64,000 bases of DNA from positions 1 through 64,000 of the forward strand of contig JAIXZR010000294.1 in assembly GCA_027489455.1 (NCBI GenBank). Reading direction: 5' to 3'. Origin of the DNA: Rubrivivax sp. GTDB lineage: Bacteria > Pseudomonadota > Gammaproteobacteria > Burkholderiales > Burkholderiaceae_C. The notes beneath the pieces were generated by a model, which saw only the letters and a program-made list of their open reading frames with translations, was not told the origin of the DNA and did not search any database. Of this stretch, positions 17,486 to 29,748 are shown in pieces. Position 1 is the stretch's first letter. Every line of letters begins with the position of its first letter. Made by a program: the position numbers and the translations under genes.

Positions 17486-20400
17486 TCAAGGGCCGCTGCC
17501 GAAGCCGAGGAACTCCAACAGCAGGTTGCGGCGCGGGCGGCGCTTGTTGCGCTCGTCCTCGTCGTCCTTCGGGCGGGCCTGGCTACCCTGGGCCGCGCCG
17601 CTGTTGCTGCTGGCCAGGGCCAGCCCGGCCGTGGCGCCGCCCAGGTCCGGGGCCGGCGGTGCGCCGACGCTGCCACCGCCAAGCTGGATGTCGTCGCCGC
17701 GCACCACCTGCGCGCCCAGGAAGGCCGTGCCGCGCGAGGCGATGCCGGCTTCGCCAGCGCTGATCTCGCCGCGCGGGGCGTACAGGTCCAGGGTGCTGGC
17801 GGCGTCCAGCACGGCGATGCCGCTGCCCGAGAACGAGCCCGAGGTGTCGACGACAACGTTGCCGTCGCGGTCGATCGTCACCACCGGTGGCGGCGCGCCG
17901 GCCACGGTCTTGGCGCCTCGGCCGGCATCGATGTTGCCTTCGCTGCTCCACAGCAGAAGGTCCCCGCGCGCCAGCGTGAACACGCGTGACTGGTTGACGG
18001 CGAAGTCGCCGCGGGCCGCGGCTTCGATGTTGCCGCCGCTGGTGGTGATGATGCCGAGGTCGGACGCCGGCTTGCCGGCGCTGCCCACCAGCGCACCGGC
18101 ATCGATGCCGCCGCCGGGCGCCAGCAGCCGGATGCTGCCGCCCTGCTGGCTCTTGATCTGGCTGGCCGAAAGCCGGATGTCGCCGCTGCCGCGCTGGCCC
18201 GGGTACAGCAGCTGCAGCGCCGCGTAGCCGGGGGCGTAGGCGGCATCGCGCGCCGGGCCCGAAGGCAGCCGTGCAGCGCTGCGGCCGGCGCTGCGCAGTT
18301 CGGCAAACAGCACGTCATGCAGCACCAGGGCGCGGCGTTCGGGCGACCACTGGGCGAACAGGTCACGCGTGTAGGCCGCCAGCGTGGATGGGCCCGCGCT
18401 GCGGCCCAGCGTGGCTGCCAGGGCCTGGGCCTGCACACCGGCATCGATCTCGGCGCGCCGCTGCGGCTCCAGCGCAGCAAAGGCGGCATCGGCATCGGCG
18501 GCGCTCAGGTCTGGCGTGCCGGTGCGTTGGCGCATGGCGGTCTGTCGCAGCGCCTGCAGGCTGGCGGCGCCGACGAGATCGGCGATGCGCAGGCTGCGCG
18601 TCTCGGCATCCAGCGCCTCGAACTCGCGCGCTGCCTGGCGCAGCGCCGCGCTGCCCACGGTGGGCAGCGGCTGGCCGTTCTTCTGGGCCAGGGCGGCGGT
18701 GTAGAGCTCACCGGCCAGCGGCACCAGGCCCACGCCCCCGCCCAGCAATTGCAGGCCACCGGCCAGGGCGGCGCGGTAGTCGGCCCCGGCCCAGTCCACG
18801 CCGGCGACCACGGTGATGCGGGCGCCGCCTGCCGACAGCAGGCGGGCGTTGTCCTGGTTGCCCACGGTCTGTACGCCCAGCGAGCCCTGCAGGTCGACAT
18901 CGCGGCCGGCCAGGATCAGCAGGTCGCCTGGCCCGGCCAGGCGCAGCCGCGCGGCGGCGTTGTCGGCCATCTGCACGTCACGCCCGGCGCGCAGCACGCT
19001 CAGCTCGCCATCGGCCTGGTGCTGCACGAACAGGCTGGCGCTGCCGCGGCCCAGGATGTCCTGCCCGGCGACGATGACCAGCGGCCGCGCGCTGCGCAGA
19101 TCGGCCTGCAGCGCGACGTCGCCGTCCTGGGCGACGATCGCCACCGGCTGGCGGCTGCTGGTGTCCAGCGTCGGGCTGTCGCCCACGGTCTGGCGCCATT
19201 GCTGCGTCAGCGCGGCGTTGGCGTTCAGCCGCGCCTGCGGTGCCGGCAGGGCGGCGGGCGACAGCGCGCCTGCGGTGATGCTGCCCAGGCTGACATCGCC
19301 CGCCGCCAGCACCTGAAGGCTGGCGTCCGTGCCGGCCGGCCGCTGCTGCAGAGGGGCTGAGACCGTGACGTCGCCCGACGGGGCGGCCAGCAGCAGCTGG
19401 CCCGGTACCTGGCGTGCGGCATCGGTGACGGTGTTGCGCGGGTCCTGCGACGGCGCAATCGTGGTGCGCGTGCCGGTGAAGCGCAGATCGCCGCCGATGC
19501 TGCTGGCTGCCAACCGGGCGCCGTTGTCCAGCCCGGTGATCAGATCGGTGCGGGCGGCGCCGCTGGCCTGCACCACGCCCGACAGCAGCCCGGTGCTGGT
19601 CGTCGTGCCCAAGGTCAGGTCGCCCTGCGCGCGCAGCGTCCAGTGGGTGTCGCCGTAGAACAGCTGCAGCCCGGGGTGCGACCGGCCCAGGCCGGTGATG
19701 GCTGCCGGCAGCAGCGCCCCGCCGGCCACCACGCGGGCCTGTGCGCCGCCACCGTAGAGCAGGCCGCTGACGACATCGCGCCCGGCTTCGACCGCCAGAC
19801 TGCCGCCGGGCAGGAGCAGGCTTTCCTGCGGCGAGGGCGGGCCGCCGGCATCGGCTGCGGCGCGGATGCTGTAGCCGCTGGCGGGCGTGCTGGCCTCCAG
19901 ATCGACCACGTCGCGCCCGGCCTGCACGCGGATGCTGCCGCCCCCGAAGGACGCAATGCCCTGGCGGAACAGGTCGTAACGCGTCCACCAGGCCGCTGGC
20001 GTGCCGGGGCTGGTCAGCCCGGTCTGGCGCCACCACCAATCGGTGACGAATTGCGCGGTCGGGCTGCCGAGCACGTCGCGCCCGGCCTGCAGCGTGATGT
20101 CGCCGGCATCGCTGAAGAACGGCCCCAGCGCGGCGTTGTTGGCCAGCCGCAGCGTCTGGTTGGGCAGCAGCCCCAGGCGCGGCCAGGCCGGCAGGCTGGC
20201 CACGTCGATCGGCGTGCCGGTGGTGTAGATGCGCACGGCGTTGTTGAGCAACTGCACGTCCCGCGCAGCGGCCATCTCGATGCGGCCCGTGGTGCTGCGG
20301 ATGAAGACGTCCTGCGCTGCCGTGCCCGCGACCCGGCCGATGACGAGGTTGCCAGTGCTCGCCGGTACCGCCAGCACCGTGCGCGGATCGGCTGAAGCGA

Positions 20401-23400
20401 GATCGGCCCCGGCCACCAGCCGCAGCGACGCGGCGGCCCCGGCTTGTGCCAGCGCCGCTGGCGCCGCGCCGGCAAAGCCGTCACTGAGAGTGTGCGTGAC
20501 CACCAGGTTGCCGGCGGCGCGCAGCGTCAGCGTCATCGGGGCCTGGCCGTTGCGCTGGGCGCTGGTGGGCAGGACGTAGTCACCCGTCAGGTTGAGGTTG
20601 CCGGTGGCGCGCACTTCGACGCCGGGCCGCAGCGAGAGTTTGGCCGCCAGGGCGGCGTCGGCTGCGGCCAGTCGCGCTTCGATCGCTGCGCGGTTGGCCA
20701 TGAAGCTGTTGTTGTCGGCCTGCAGCGTGCTGTGCAGCAGGCTGGTGGGCCCCGGGGCCGGTGTGGGCGCGGGGGTGGGGCTGGCCGTGGGTGCCGCTGT
20801 TGGCGCCGGTGTTGGTGCGGCTGTGGGTGCGGCTGTGGGTGCGGAAGTGGGCGCGGAAGTAGGTGTGGCCGTGGGCGCGGCTGTGGGTGCCGAAGTGGGC
20901 GCAGCTGTGGGTGCCGGGGTCGGTGCGGGGCTGGGGCTGGCCGTGGGTGCCGCTGTCGGCGCTGGCGTGGGTGCCGCAGTTGGCGCAGCGGTTGGCGCAG
21001 CGGTTGGGGCAGGTGTCGGGCTGGCCGTGGGCGCCGGGGTGGGGGCGGGCGTCGGGCTGGCGGTCGGGGCTGCCGTGGGGCTGGCCGTGGGCGCCGGCGT
21101 GGGCGCAGCCGTCGGCGCGGCGGTAGGTGCCGGCGTGGGGCTCGCCGTCGGCGCGGCGGTCGGCGCCGATGTCGGTGCAGCGGTGGGCGCCGGGGTGGGC
21201 GCGGCGGTCGGTGTCGGGGTCGGCGCGGGTGTGGGACTGGCGGTTGGAGCGGCCGTGGGCGCGGCAGTCGGCTCAGCGGTGGGGCTGGCAGTGGGCGCGG
21301 GTGTCGGTGCGGGCGTCGGTGCGGGTGTCGGCGCTGAGGTTGGCGCTGCCGTGGGCGCCGCCGTGGGGCTGGCCGTCGGGGCCGGCGTAGGCGCTGGGGT
21401 GGGCTCGGGCGTTGGGGCAGGCGTTGGCGCCGCTGTGGGTGCTGGCGTCGGCGCTGCGGTGGGTGCTGGCGTCGGCGCTGCCGTTGGGGCGGCCGAGGGT
21501 TGGGTGGGTGGCAGCGGTGGGGTCACGCCGGGCGTGGTCGGGCCGTTGCCGGGGGCGGGCACGGTCGATGTCGTGGTGCCCGTGGCCACCATGTCGAACA
21601 GCACCGTCATGCGTTGAGCCCAGCTGTCGTCGGCCATCTGTCGCGGGGCGGGCGTGGGCAGCGTTGGCGGTGGCGGCACCGGCACGCCGGGCGTGGTGGG
21701 GCCATTGCCCGGCGCTGCCACCGGCGGGCCGCTGGGGCCCGGCGTGGGCGCCGGGGTGGGGGCCGCCGTTGGCGCGGCTGTCGGCGCAGGTGTGGGTGCT
21801 GCCGTCGGAGCGGGTGTGGGCGCGGTCGTCGGCGCGGCTGTTGGCGCGCTGGTGGGTGCTGCTGTTGGCGCGGCCGTCGGTGCAGGGGTGGGCGCCGTGG
21901 TGGGTGCTGCGGTGGGTGAGGCCGTGGGTGCTGCCGTGGGCGCTGCAGTCGGTGGCGACGTTGGCGCAGCGGTCGGCGCGGCCGTCGGTGTGGCGGTGGG
22001 CTCGGCGGTCGGCGCAGGTGTAGGCGCAGCCGTGGGCGCGGCGGTGGGTGCAGTGGTGGGCGCAGCCGTCGGTGCTGCGGTGGGCGCGGGGGTCGGTGAC
22101 GCTGTCGGCGGGGTCGTCGGGGCAGCAGTGGGTGCAGCGGTCGGGGCGACAGTCGGGGCGGGTGTGGGCGACGTGGTCGGGGCACTGGTGGGTGCCGCCG
22201 TGGGTGCGGGTGAAGGACCGGCCGTGGGCGCTGCCGTGGGCGCCGGTGTCGGGGCGACCGTGGGGGCTGGCGTCGGGGCAGGGCTGGGTGCGGCGGTGGG
22301 TGCGGGTGTCGGACTGGCCGTGGGGGCCACGGTGGGGGCCGGGGTAGGTGCTGCCGTCGGTGCTGCAGTCGGCGATGCCGTCGGTGCGGCCGTGGGCGCG
22401 GCTGTCGGTGCCGGCGTCGGTGCCGCAGACGGTGTTGCCGAGGGCGCGGGCGTCGGTGCAACCGTGGCCGACACGGTGCCCACGTTGCCGTACACGCGCA
22501 CGGCTTCGACCTCGATGCGGCCGACGCGGGCCAGGTCGGCGCGCAAGGGATCGATGGCGACGTCATTGCCGTTCGTGCCGCCGCCGGCGCGCGGGGCGCG
22601 CAGCAGCAGGCTGCCCTGGCCGGCGCTGCCTTGGGTGTCGACACTGGCGCCTGCGGGCAGGCCGATGCGGCCGTTGGCCGTGATCAGCTCGATGCGCCCA
22701 CCCTCGCTGCCCGTGCCCTGGGTTTGCGCTTGCAGGCGGCTGCCGGCCAGCAGACGCAGATCGCCGCCGCTGGCCAAGGTGATGTTGGCGTCGTCGCTGC
22801 CGCTGGCCAGCAGGCTGCCGCCGATGATCAGCCGGCCGCTGTCGGCCAGCAGCCCGACGTGCTGGGCCTGCAGCGTCTGGCCCGCGCCCAGGCTCAGGTC
22901 GCCGCTGCGGGCGCGCACCGCCACACGGCCGCCAAACTGCACTGTGCCCGTCGCGGTCGCTGCCGGCGCACTGCCGGCCGCGGCCAGTTGCGTGGCCAGG
23001 GCGTCCAGGTCCAGCGCCTGTCCGGCATCGATGCCCAGCCGCGCGCCAGCGGCGCCGGGCGCCGATCCGCCGCGCAAGCTGGCACCCAGCACCACGCTGC
23101 CGACAGGCGCTTGCAGCAGCACGCTGCCGCCGTCGGCCAGGCTGGTGTTGCCCGTGGCGGCCAGGCCGCCGGCGCTGACATCCACTTCGGCACCGGGCTG
23201 CAGGCGCAGCTGGCCCAGGCTGGCTTGCGCCGTCAGGCTGCCCCCCGGCGTGGCCAGGGTGTTGCCGTTGAAGACCTGGCCCAGGCCGGCCAGATCGATG
23301 CGTGCCGTCGGCGCCAGCACCAGATCCCCCGTGCGGGCCAGCAGGCCCAGCGTGCCGGAGGGAAGGGTGATCTGGCCTGCCAGCCCGATGGCGCTGCCCT

Positions 23401-26400
23401 GCAGTTGCAGGCTGGCGCCCAGCGCACCGGTGGGTGGCGCCGTCTCGGCGGGTGCTGCGCCTGCACCTGCGGCTGCCGGCGCCGCGACATCGATACGCCC
23501 AGTGGCTGACCACTGCGATTGCGCGGCGGTCTCGCCCGTCAGCCGCTGGGCCTGCAGGGCCAGGTCGCCCGCCACCGACAGCGTGCCGGTGCCGTTGCCG
23601 CTGATGCTGCCGCTGGCCTGCAGCTGCGTCAGCCGCGTTCCGCCAATGGCCAGCGGGCCGGGGCCGATGCGGATGTCGCCGCCTTGCGCATCGGCACGCA
23701 GCGTGCCGGTGCCGGCCTGCGGTGCGGCCGGAGCGGTGCCGGCGGGGTTGGACAGGCCGATGCTCTTTGCCAGCAGGCTGGCGGTGCTTCCGGCGCTGCC
23801 GGGCAGCACGTTCAGCAGCGGCGCCTGCAGGGCCAGGTCCCGCATCCCGGCGCGGCCCAGGGTCACGCCGCCTGCCAGCTCCAGTGGGCCGGCACTGCGC
23901 AGCGTCAGCGCGTCGGCTGCGGTGGCCGACAACAAGGTGTTGCCCGTCAGGTGCAGGGTACCGGCCTCCGTGGGCGTATTGCCGCCCACGCGGATGGCAG
24001 GCGCGCCCAGGGTGAGCTCGCGCGCCTGCAGCGCTGCTGCGGGGTCGATCTGCAAGCGGCCGGTGGCTTCGGCCGTGACCTGCGCCGGCCCCAGGCGGGC
24101 GCCCGCACCGATCACCAGCACGCCCTGGCCCGTGGCCGCAGCGCCGGCACCGGCTTCGGCCGGGGTGCGCAGCAGCTCACCCGCGCCGGCGTTCGCGCGC
24201 AGCCCTGCGCCTGCGCCCTGCACGCGCAGATCGGTATCGCTGCCCGTGCTGGCCTCGCCGGAGTCGATGGCGGCCCCGGGCAGCAGTTCCAGCCGATCGC
24301 GGGCCACCAGGCTGATGTCGGCGACGTTCAGGGCCTCGCTGCCCGTGCCGATGGTGATCTGGCTCGCCAGGGTGTTGACGAGTCGGCTGCCGGCATCCGC
24401 CCCGGCGCCCGCCACACCGCGCGTGCCACCCAGCAGCAAGCTGGTCGCGCCGCTGCGGTTGAGCTGCCCGATGTCCAGCTGCAAGGCCCCCGTGGCTGCT
24501 GCCGTCGGCACGTTGCCGACCGCGATGCGCGGTGCCGCGATGTTGAGTTCGCCCCCGCTGCCGCCAGTGGCTGCGGCGAAGCGCAGGCTGCCGTCCAGCA
24601 GCAGCTGCTGCGATTGCAGGTTCAACGCGCCTGCATCGGCCGGGCGGCGCGCGGCGGCGGCGTCGGCAAAGAAGTCGTCGGCGCTGCTGACCCGCACTTC
24701 GGACGAACGCCGGGCCACGCTGGAGGGCGTGACGACGAACAGCCCGGGCAGGCTGTTGGCCTGGCCGGTATCGGCCGTGCCCAGGCGCGCGCCGACCAGG
24801 GTCGATCCATCCGGCAGCGCCTGCGCCAGGCCCAGCGCCGCGGGGGCCCGGCCGCTGGCAGGGCGCACCAGGAAGGCACCGGGCAGCAAGGCATAACGCG
24901 CCGGCAGCACGGCATAGGTGCCTGCGGGCAAAGGCGCATTGGCGCCGAAGCTGATCTGGCGGCCGAACGCCTGATTGGGGGTCTGGCCCGCGGCATCGGC
25001 TTCGGCCGCGATCACCGGGTTGATCGGCGCCACGCCGCGCTGCGTGGGCAGGACGGCAAAGGCGCCGCCAGCGGCGCCGGCAAATACATCGCGCGATCCG
25101 CCCGGCCCGGGGATGAATTCGTAGGCCAGCAGCGCGCCGCCACCGGCCAGATCGACGACGGCGCCAGCCGAGATGTCCAGCCGCGGCGCGCCCAGGTCGA
25201 TGCGCTTTTCTGGCGCGCTGCTGCGCGTGTCGGTGGGCGAAAGCACGGTCCAGCGTTCGCCGCCACCCTGGGTGGTGCCGTAGAGCAGATCGACACCGGC
25301 GCCGCTCACCGAGGTCTCGCTGCCCGGCAGCAGCGCCACGGCGCTGCGCGCCTGCAGGCTGATCGTGCCCTGCGGCGCACGCAGCACACCGCCCTGGCGG
25401 ATGGTGTTGGCCTGCAGGACCAGGCTGCCCCCGGCCGACAGCGGGATGGGTGGCAACGCGTCGCTGCCGGCCGCACGCGTGATGCTCAGGTCACCGCCCA
25501 CGTCCAGCGTGAAGCGGCTCTCGGTGGTGGGCAGCAGCTGGGCGGCTTCGATCTGCAGGTCACCCGCCGTGCGCAGCTGGCCCCCCAGGCTGCCATCGCT
25601 GCGCGGCACGCCACTGGCGCGCAGATCGCCCTGGCTGCTGAGGGACAGGCCGGTCCAGCCGTTCCAGGTCTGGTTGCCCAGCAGGTCCAGGGTGGCGGCG
25701 CTGGCGCTGAAGCGGCCGCTGCCGGCGCTGGGCAGCGGGGCCGATTGCTGCGGCGTGGCCACCGCGCTGCTGTTCAGGGCCACTGATGCGGCACTGAGCC
25801 GCACATCGGCCGCCGTGTCTGCCGTCCCCGCTGCAGGCAGGGCGACGAACAGCGGCGCGTCCAGGCTGATGCGGCGTGCCAGTTGCAGCGACCATGCGCC
25901 GGCAAAGGCCAGCTCGCTGCTGGACCGCAGGCTCAGCTGGTCGACGCCCGAGGCTGCCACGCCGGCCACGCCCAGCTCGGCGCTGCCGCGCAGCGCGGCC
26001 AACTGGGCCGCATCGCCGTAGGCCGGCACGGCAGCAGGGGTGGCATCGGTCAGCGTCAGGCGGCGCGGCGGGCTGGCCAGCGCGCTGCCGTCACCGCCCA
26101 GGGTCACCGCGAGGCTGCCGCCAGCGCTGCCGGCCCGCGCTGCCGGTGCTTCGAAGCGGCCGCCCAGCACCGCACCCGGCGGCAGGATGCTGGTGGCGCC
26201 GGCCGGCACTTCCGGGCGCAGCTGGATGTCCAGCGCCCCGGCGGCGCTGGCCACGGTCTGCCGGCCGCCGGCGAAAGCCGCTGCCGTCCCGGGCAGCGCA
26301 TCCAGCTCACCCTGGGCGCCCGTGGCTCGCAGCAGCGAACCAGGCTCCCACACCAGCACGGTGCTGCGCAGGTTGATCTGCCCACCGGCCAGCACCTGGC

Positions 26401-29400
26401 CGCGCAGCAGCCCATCGGTGGAAGGCGCCCTGAGCAGCGTGCCCGAGACATCGATACGGCTCTGCGAGCCCAGCCAGAGCACGCCGTACGGGTCTGCCAG
26501 CGCTTCGGTGGTGAAGCCGGTCTTGTCGAGCGTGACGCTGCCCCCCGGCGCCGAGACGGCGGCATCGAAGCGCAGGGTGCGACCGGCCAGGAAGCTGGCG
26601 CTGGCCAGCGGGTCGAGATCGAAGCGCGCACCGGCACCGGCCTGCAGCACGCCGCCTTCCAGGCGCGCGGCCAGGCCGGTGGACTGCAGAGTCAGGCTCA
26701 CCGGCTGGCGCAGCTCGGGCAGCGCGGATTCCACGGCCAGGCTGCCACCCAGGGCGCTGCCGTCGGGCAACGCGCGCAGGCTGGCGTCGACACGCCAGCT
26801 CTCAGCGCGCGGCGCCACGACCGTGCCCGCCAGCACGTCGAGCCCCATCACACCGTCGACGCTGATGCGCGTGAAGCCGCCGCTGCTGAAGAAGCCCGGC
26901 GCCAGCAGCAGCAGGCTGTCGGCTGGGGCCAGGGGCCGTGGTGCACCGGGATCGGCCAGCAGCACCTGGCTGGCGCGCAGTGACAGCGTGCCGCCGCGCG
27001 CCCCGGTGAAGGCCAGGCCCCGCAATTCGCCCTGCAGCCTGAACGGCGTGTTGCTGACGTCGACGCCCACCCGCGGCGCGCTGGTCAGCGTGATGCTGCC
27101 GGCTTCGGCCGCCTGCAGGCTGCCAGCGCTGCTGATGCGGCCGCCGCCGGAGACGTCCAGCAAGCTGCCTGTGCCCAGGTCCAGGCCCGCGCCCGAACGC
27201 AGGCTGATGCTGCCCCCAGCCGTGCGCAGCAGCGGCGCGTCAGGTGCGAGGCGGCGGTTCTGCCAGGCCCCGGCCGTGCTGAGGGTGGCCCCGGTCTCCA
27301 CGACGATGGCGCCGGACAGATTGCCGCCCGCGCCATCCAGTGCCGCGGTTTGCGCGCTGAAGCTGCCGCCGGCGCTGAAGAAGCTGCCGCCGATGCGCAG
27401 GCCGGCAGCCCCCCGGGCAGCCAGGCTCAGGCTGGCGCCATCGGCCAGGCGCAAGCTGGCGCCGCCGTCGATGGTGAGATCGCGGTCCGTGGCCAGCGTG
27501 ATGCGGCCGAAGCCACCGTCCTGCAGCGTGCTGGCGGCCACGCGGCTGGCTGCGGGCAGCGCGGCGGCTGGTGGGTCGGCCCAGAACGCGGCGACGTCGG
27601 CGTCGCCGGGCTGGGCGGGGCGGGCCGTCAGGCGCAGCGCGGTGTCGACGCCCGTGCCGCGGAAGGCGGCGCTGCCGAAGTCGCCGCCATTGACCAGGCT
27701 GCCCAGGCTGAAGCGGCTGGCAGCTGCCACCGCATCGCGCCCATCGCGCTGGCGCTGGCCCAGCGTCACCTGGCCGCGCAGCTGCCCGTCGATCAGGCCC
27801 TGCGGTGCCAGCACGGTGATGCTGCCGCCGGCCCGGCCTTCGACATAGCCTTCCTCGCGCCGGCCCAGCAGAGCGGCGCTGTAGGTGGGCAGCAGGCCCC
27901 AGCGGTCTTGCAGCCGGGCACGCCCGCCTTCCGCATCGCGCGCGGTGAAGCCGCTGTCCACGCCTTCGATGGCCAGGTAGCGCTGGTCGGCCGGCGCATC
28001 GTTGAGCGTGTAGCGCTGGCCGTTCTCGGCCAGCAGCACGCTGGGCGCGACATCGGCGGCCAGGAACTCCACGCGTCCGCCCGAGACATCGATGCGGGCA
28101 CCGGGGTGCAGCGCGGCCAGGCCGGTGCTCTCCAGCGCCACGCTGCCGCCGGCGGAAAGCCTTTCCTCCACGCTGCGCTGCACTGCGCCGGTGTAGCTGC
28201 TGGTGTCGCCCAGGATCGGCACGCCGCGTCGCAGGTCGAAGGTCACACGGCTGCGGAACAGCGGGCCGTCCTTCTGCAGCGGGGCGTCCTTGAGGTCGTT
28301 GCTGCCCAGCAGTTCGGTGGTGACGAACTGCCGCGCCACGGACACCTGGGCCGTGGTGGTGCCGGCCACGTCGATGACGGCGCCGTTGGCGATAGTCAGC
28401 CGCGCGAGCGGGTCGCTGCTGCCGGGCTGGCCGGCGGCGCCGCGGTCCTGCAGGGCATCCGTGGCATAGCTGGGCTGGCCGGCACGGGCGCGCACGATGG
28501 CCCCCGGCGCCTCGATGCGCGCGCCCTCGCGCATCTCGATGCTGCGGCCCGAGAGCTCGATGCGCGACGTCGTGAAGCCCGTACTGTCCGAAGAACTGGG
28601 CTGCACCGCCAGCGGCTGCCCGTCGCTGCCCAGCGCGACGTCAGGCGTGATGCTGATGCGCGAGCCGGCATCCAGCGTCAGCGTGCCGCCCTGCGTGGCG
28701 CGCTTGTTGATCACGCCGCCGGCCGCGCCCACCACGGCCGTGGTGCCGCTGCGGGCCAGCAGCAGCACCGATCCGTTCTGGCTGACGCTGGTGCTGGCGT
28801 TGATGCGGCCGGCTTGGTTCACCGCCAGGCCCACCAGCGTGGTGTTGCCGCGCAGGCTGTTGATCTCGCCGCGGTTTTCCACGCTGCCGGCACCGGCCAC
28901 TTCCACCAGCAGGCCGCGCAGGGCGGGCACGCTGGGGTTCACCTCGCTGGCGTAGAGCGGCTCGCGCGTCGGGTCCTGCAGGTAGATCTGATCGCCGGCG
29001 GCCAGCACGGTCTGGCCGTCGGGGGTGCTGATGCGGCCGCTGTTGCGCACCTCGGGCGCGAACAGGAACACGCGGCCGCCGCTGGCGGTGCTGATCTGCG
29101 CCCCGGCCTGCACCTCCACGAAGCCGCGGCCCACGCTGGGCTGGCCCAGCGCCACGTCGCGCGCGAAGCTGGGGGCGTTGCCGTAGATCGTCTGCGTCAG
29201 GCCCAGCTCGTAGTCCTCATCGGCCACGTTCAGCGTGCTGACCAGCAGCGAACGCACGTTCACCTGCGCCTGCGGGCCGAACAGCACGCCGTTGCCGTTG
29301 AGCAGGAAGACCGTGCCATTGCTGCTGAGCTGGCCGTAGATCGCGCTGGGCGAGGCGCTGCCCAGCACGCGGTTGAGCGCCGTGCTGGCGGCATCGGGCA

Positions 29401-29740
29401 TCTGGAAGCGCACGCTGCTGTTGGCGCCGATGTCGAAGCTCTGCCACTGGTAGATGGCGCGCGGCGATGTCTGCTGGATCAGCTGGTCGGTGCCGCCGCG
29501 GGCGTTGGGCGTGTTCACCGGCGCCGTCGTGGGCCCGGTACCCAGCACGCGCCAGCCCGGCAGGGCCGGGCGCGGCACGGTGTCGCCGGCCGGCACGGCC
29601 GGGCGCGGCGCGCTCTGCGCCACGGCTTGCAGAGGCCAGACGGCGGCCAGCGCCATCATCAGCGGCGTGAGCTGCGCCGCCAGGCGCTGGGCCATGCGGG
29701 CGGGGCGCTGACGCGGGCAGGGGCGGGTGTTTGCAAGCAT
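17486..29740 (-). CDS. Giant filamentous haemagglutinin-family exoprotein (TpsA), about 4080 aa, with central xAPT-repeat stalk
   Basis: N-terminal TPS domain: [77 protein letters not shown]; long beta-helix-like repeats; directly downstream of tpsB. Confidence 0.93.
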   Translation of the reverse strand: MLANTRPCPRQRPARMAQRLAAQLTPLMMALAAVWPLQAVAQSAPRPAVPAGDTVPRPALPGWRVLGTGPTTAPVNTPNARGGTDQLIQQTSPRAIYQWQSFDIGANSSVRFQMPDAASTALNRVLGSASPSAIYGQLSSNGTVFLLNGNGVLFGPQAQVNVRSLLVSTLNVADEDYELGLTQTIYGNAPSFARDVALGQPSVGRGFVEVQAGAQISTASGGRVFLFAPEVRNSGRISTPDGQTVLAAGDQIYLQDPTREPLYASEVNPSVPALRGLLVEVAGAGSVENRGEINSLRGNTTLVGLAVNQAGRINASTSVSQNGSVLLLARSGTTAVVGAAGGVINKRATQGGTLTLDAGSRISITPDVALGSDGQPLAVQPSSSDSTGFTTSRIELSGRSIEMREGARIEAPGAIVRARAGQPSYATDALQDRGAAGQPGSSDPLARLTIANGAVIDVAGTTTAQVSVARQFVTTELLGSNDLKDAPLQKDGPLFRSRVTFDLRRGVPILGDTSSYTGAVQRSVEERLSAGGSVALESTGLAALHPGARIDVSGGRVEFLAADVAPSVLLAENGQRYTLNDAPADQRYLAIEGVDSGFTARDAEGGRARLQDRWGLLPTYSAALLGRREEGYVEGRAGGSITVLAPQGLIDGQLRGQVTLGQRQRDGRDAVAAASRFSLGSLVNGGDFGSAAFRGTGVDTALRLTARPAQPGDADVAAFWADPPAAALPAASRVAASTLQDGGFGRITLATDRDLTIDGGASLRLADGASLSLAARGAAGLRIGGSFFSAGGSFSAQTAALDGAGGNLSGAIVVETGATLSTAGAWQNRRLAPDAPLLRTAGGSISLRSGAGLDLGTGSLLDVSGGGRISSAGSLQAAEAGSITLTSAPRVGVDVSNTPFRLQGELRGLAFTGARGGTLSLRASQVLLADPGAPRPLAPADSLLLLAPGFFSSGGFTRISVDGVMGLDVLAGTVVAPRAESWRVDASLRALPDGSALGGSLAVESALPELRQPVSLTLQSTGLAARLEGGVLQAGAGARFDLDPLASASFLAGRTLRFDAAVSAPGGSVTLDKTGFTTEALADPYGVLWLGSQSRIDVSGTLLRAPSTDGLLRGQVLAGGQINLRSTVLVWEPGSLLRATGAQGELDALPGTAAAFAGGRQTVASAAGALDIQLRPEVPAGATSILPPGAVLGGRFEAPAARAGSAGGSLAVTLGGDGSALASPPRRLTLTDATPAAVPAYGDAAQLAALRGSAELGVAGVAASGVDQLSLRSSSELAFAGAWSLQLARRISLDAPLFVALPAAGTADTAADVRLSAASVALNSSAVATPQQSAPLPSAGSGRFSASAATLDLLGNQTWNGWTGLSLSSQGDLRASGVPRSDGSLGGQLRTAGDLQIEAAQLLPTTESRFTLDVGGDLSITRAAGSDALPPIPLSAGGSLVLQANTIRQGGVLRAPQGTISLQARSAVALLPGSETSVSGAGVDLLYGTTQGGGERWTVLSPTDTRSSAPEKRIDLGAPRLDISAGAVVDLAGGGALLAYEFIPGPGGSRDVFAGAAGGAFAVLPTQRGVAPINPVIAAEADAAGQTPNQAFGRQISFGANAPLPAGTYAVLPARYALLPGAFLVRPASGRAPAALGLAQALPDGSTLVGARLGTADTGQANSLPGLFVVTPSSVARRSSEVRVSSADDFFADAAAARRPADAGALNLQSQQLLLDGSLRFAAATGGSGGELNIAAPRIAVGNVPTAAATGALQLDIGQLNRSGATSLLLGGTRGVAGAGADAGSRLVNTLASQITIGTGSEALNVADISLVARDRLELLPGAAIDSGEASTGSDTDLRVQGAGAGLRANAGAGELLRTPAEAGAGAAATGQGVLVIGAGARLGPAQVTAEATGRLQIDPAAALQARELTLGAPAIRVGGNTPTEAGTLHLTGNTLLSATAADALTLRSAGPLELAGGVTLGRAGMRDLALQAPLLNVLPGSAGSTASLLAKSIGLSNPAGTAPAAPQAGTGTLRADAQGGDIRIGPGPLAIGGTRLTQLQASGSISGNGTGTLSVAGDLALQAQRLTGETAAQSQWSATGRIDVAAPAAAGAGAAPAETAPPTGALGASLQLQGSAIGLAGQITLPSGTLGLLARTGDLVLAPTARIDLAGLGQVFNGNTLATPGGSLTAQASLGQLRLQPGAEVDVSAGGLAATGNTSLADGGSVLLQAPVGSVVLGASLRGGSAPGAAGARLGIDAGQALDLDALATQLAAAGSAPAATATGTVQFGGRVAVRARSGDLSLGAGQTLQAQHVGLLADSGRLIIGGSLLASGSDDANITLASGGDLRLLAGSRLQAQTQGTGSEGGRIELITANGRIGLPAGASVDTQGSAGQGSLLLRAPRAGGGTNGNDVAIDPLRADLARVGRIEVEAVRVYGNVGTVSATVAPTPAPSATPSAAPTPAPTAAPTAAPTASPTAAPTAAPTPAPTVAPTASPTPAPTAAPSPAPTPAPTVAPTPAPTAAPTAGPSPAPTAAPTSAPTTSPTPAPTVAPTAAPTAAPTTPPTASPTPAPTAAPTAAPTTAPTAAPTAAPTPAPTAEPTATPTAAPTAAPTSPPTAAPTAAPTASPTAAPTTAPTPAPTAAPTAAPTSAPTAAPTTAPTPAPTAAPTPAPTAAPTAAPTPAPTPGPSGPPVAAPGNGPTTPGVPVPPPPTLPTPAPRQMADDSWAQRMTVLFDMVATGTTTSTVPAPGNGPTTPGVTPPLPPTQPSAAPTAAPTPAPTAAPTPAPTAAPTPAPTPEPTPAPTPAPTASPTAAPTAAPTSAPTPAPTPAPTPAPTASPTAEPTAAPTAAPTASPTPAPTPTPTAAPTPAPTAAPTSAPTAAPTASPTPAPTAAPTAAPTPAPTASPTAAPTASPTPAPTPAPTASPTPAPTAAPTAAPTAAPTPAPTAAPTASPSPAPTPAPTAAPTSAPTAAPTATPTSAPTSAPTAAPTAAPTPAPTAAPTASPTPAPTPAPGPTSLLHSTLQADNNSFMANRAAIEARLAAADAALAAKLSLRPGVEVRATGNLNLTGDYVLPTSAQRNGQAPMTLTLRAAGNLVVTHTLSDGFAGAAPAALAQAGAAASLRLVAGADLASADPRTVLAVPASTGNLVIGRVAGTAAQDVFIRSTTGRIEMAAARDVQLLNNAVRIYTTGTPIDVASLPAWPRLGLLPNQTLRLANNAALGPFFSDAGDITLQAGRDVLGSPTAQFVTDWWWRQTGLTSPGTPAAWWTRYDLFRQGIASFGGGSIRVQAGRDVVDLEASTPASGYSIRAAADAGGPPSPQESLLLPGGSLAVEAGRDVVSGLLYGGGAQARVVAGGALLPAAITGLGRSHPGLQLFYGDTHWTLRAQGDLTLGTTTSTGLLSGVVQASGAARTDLITGLDNGARLAASSIGGDLRFTGTRTTIAPSQDPRNTVTDAARQVPGQLLLAAPSGDVTVSAPLQQRPAGTDASLQVLAAGDVSLGSITAGALSPAALPAPQARLNANAALTQQWRQTVGDSPTLDTSSRQPVAIVAQDGDVALQADLRSARPLVIVAGQDILGRGSASLFVQHQADGELSVLRAGRDVQMADNAAARLRLAGPGDLLILAGRDVDLQGSLGVQTVGNQDNARLLSAGGARITVVAGVDWAGADYRAALAGGLQLLGGGVGLVPLAGELYTAALAQKNGQPLPTVGSAALRQAAREFEALDAETRSLRIADLVGAASLQALRQTAMRQRTGTPDLSAADADAAFAALEPQRRAEIDAGVQAQALAATLGRSAGPSTLAAYTRDLFAQWSPERRALVLHDVLFAELRSAGRSAARLPSGPARDAAYAPGYAALQLLYPGQRGSGDIRLSASQIKSQQGGSIRLLAPGGGIDAGALVGSAGKPASDLGIITTSGGNIEAAARGDFAVNQSRVFTLARGDLLLWSSEGNIDAGRGAKTVAGAPPPVVTIDRDGNVVVDTSGSFSGSGIAVLDAASTLDLYAPRGEISAGEAGIASRGTAFLGAQVVRGDDIQLGGGSVGAPPAPDLGGATAGLALASSNSGAAQGSQARPKDDEDERNKRRPRRNLLLEFLGFGSGP
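20757..21498 (-). repeat. 12-bp-period tandem repeat encoding (xAPT)n, block A
   Basis: Translated [16 protein letters not shown]..., x mostly A/P/S; about 60 units estimated from length. Confidence 0.92.
21738..22470 (-). repeat. 12-bp-period tandem repeat encoding (xAPT)n, block B
   Basis: Same tetrapeptide repeat, separated from block A by a ~240-bp non-repeat linker; about 60 units estimated from length. Confidence 0.92.
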
Positions 29741-29748
29741 GGCCGGGC

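Noticed and set aside
20757-22470. CRISPR-like array because of regular short repeats
   Set aside because: Period is 12 bp, in frame and coding, with no unique spacers.
20592-24896. Long plus-strand ORFs rich in VGAAVGAG / elastin-like repeats (341 and 1080 aa)
   Set aside because: Exact antisense of the (xAPT)n stalk of tpsA; the 12-bp period keeps all frames open. No start context or domain support.
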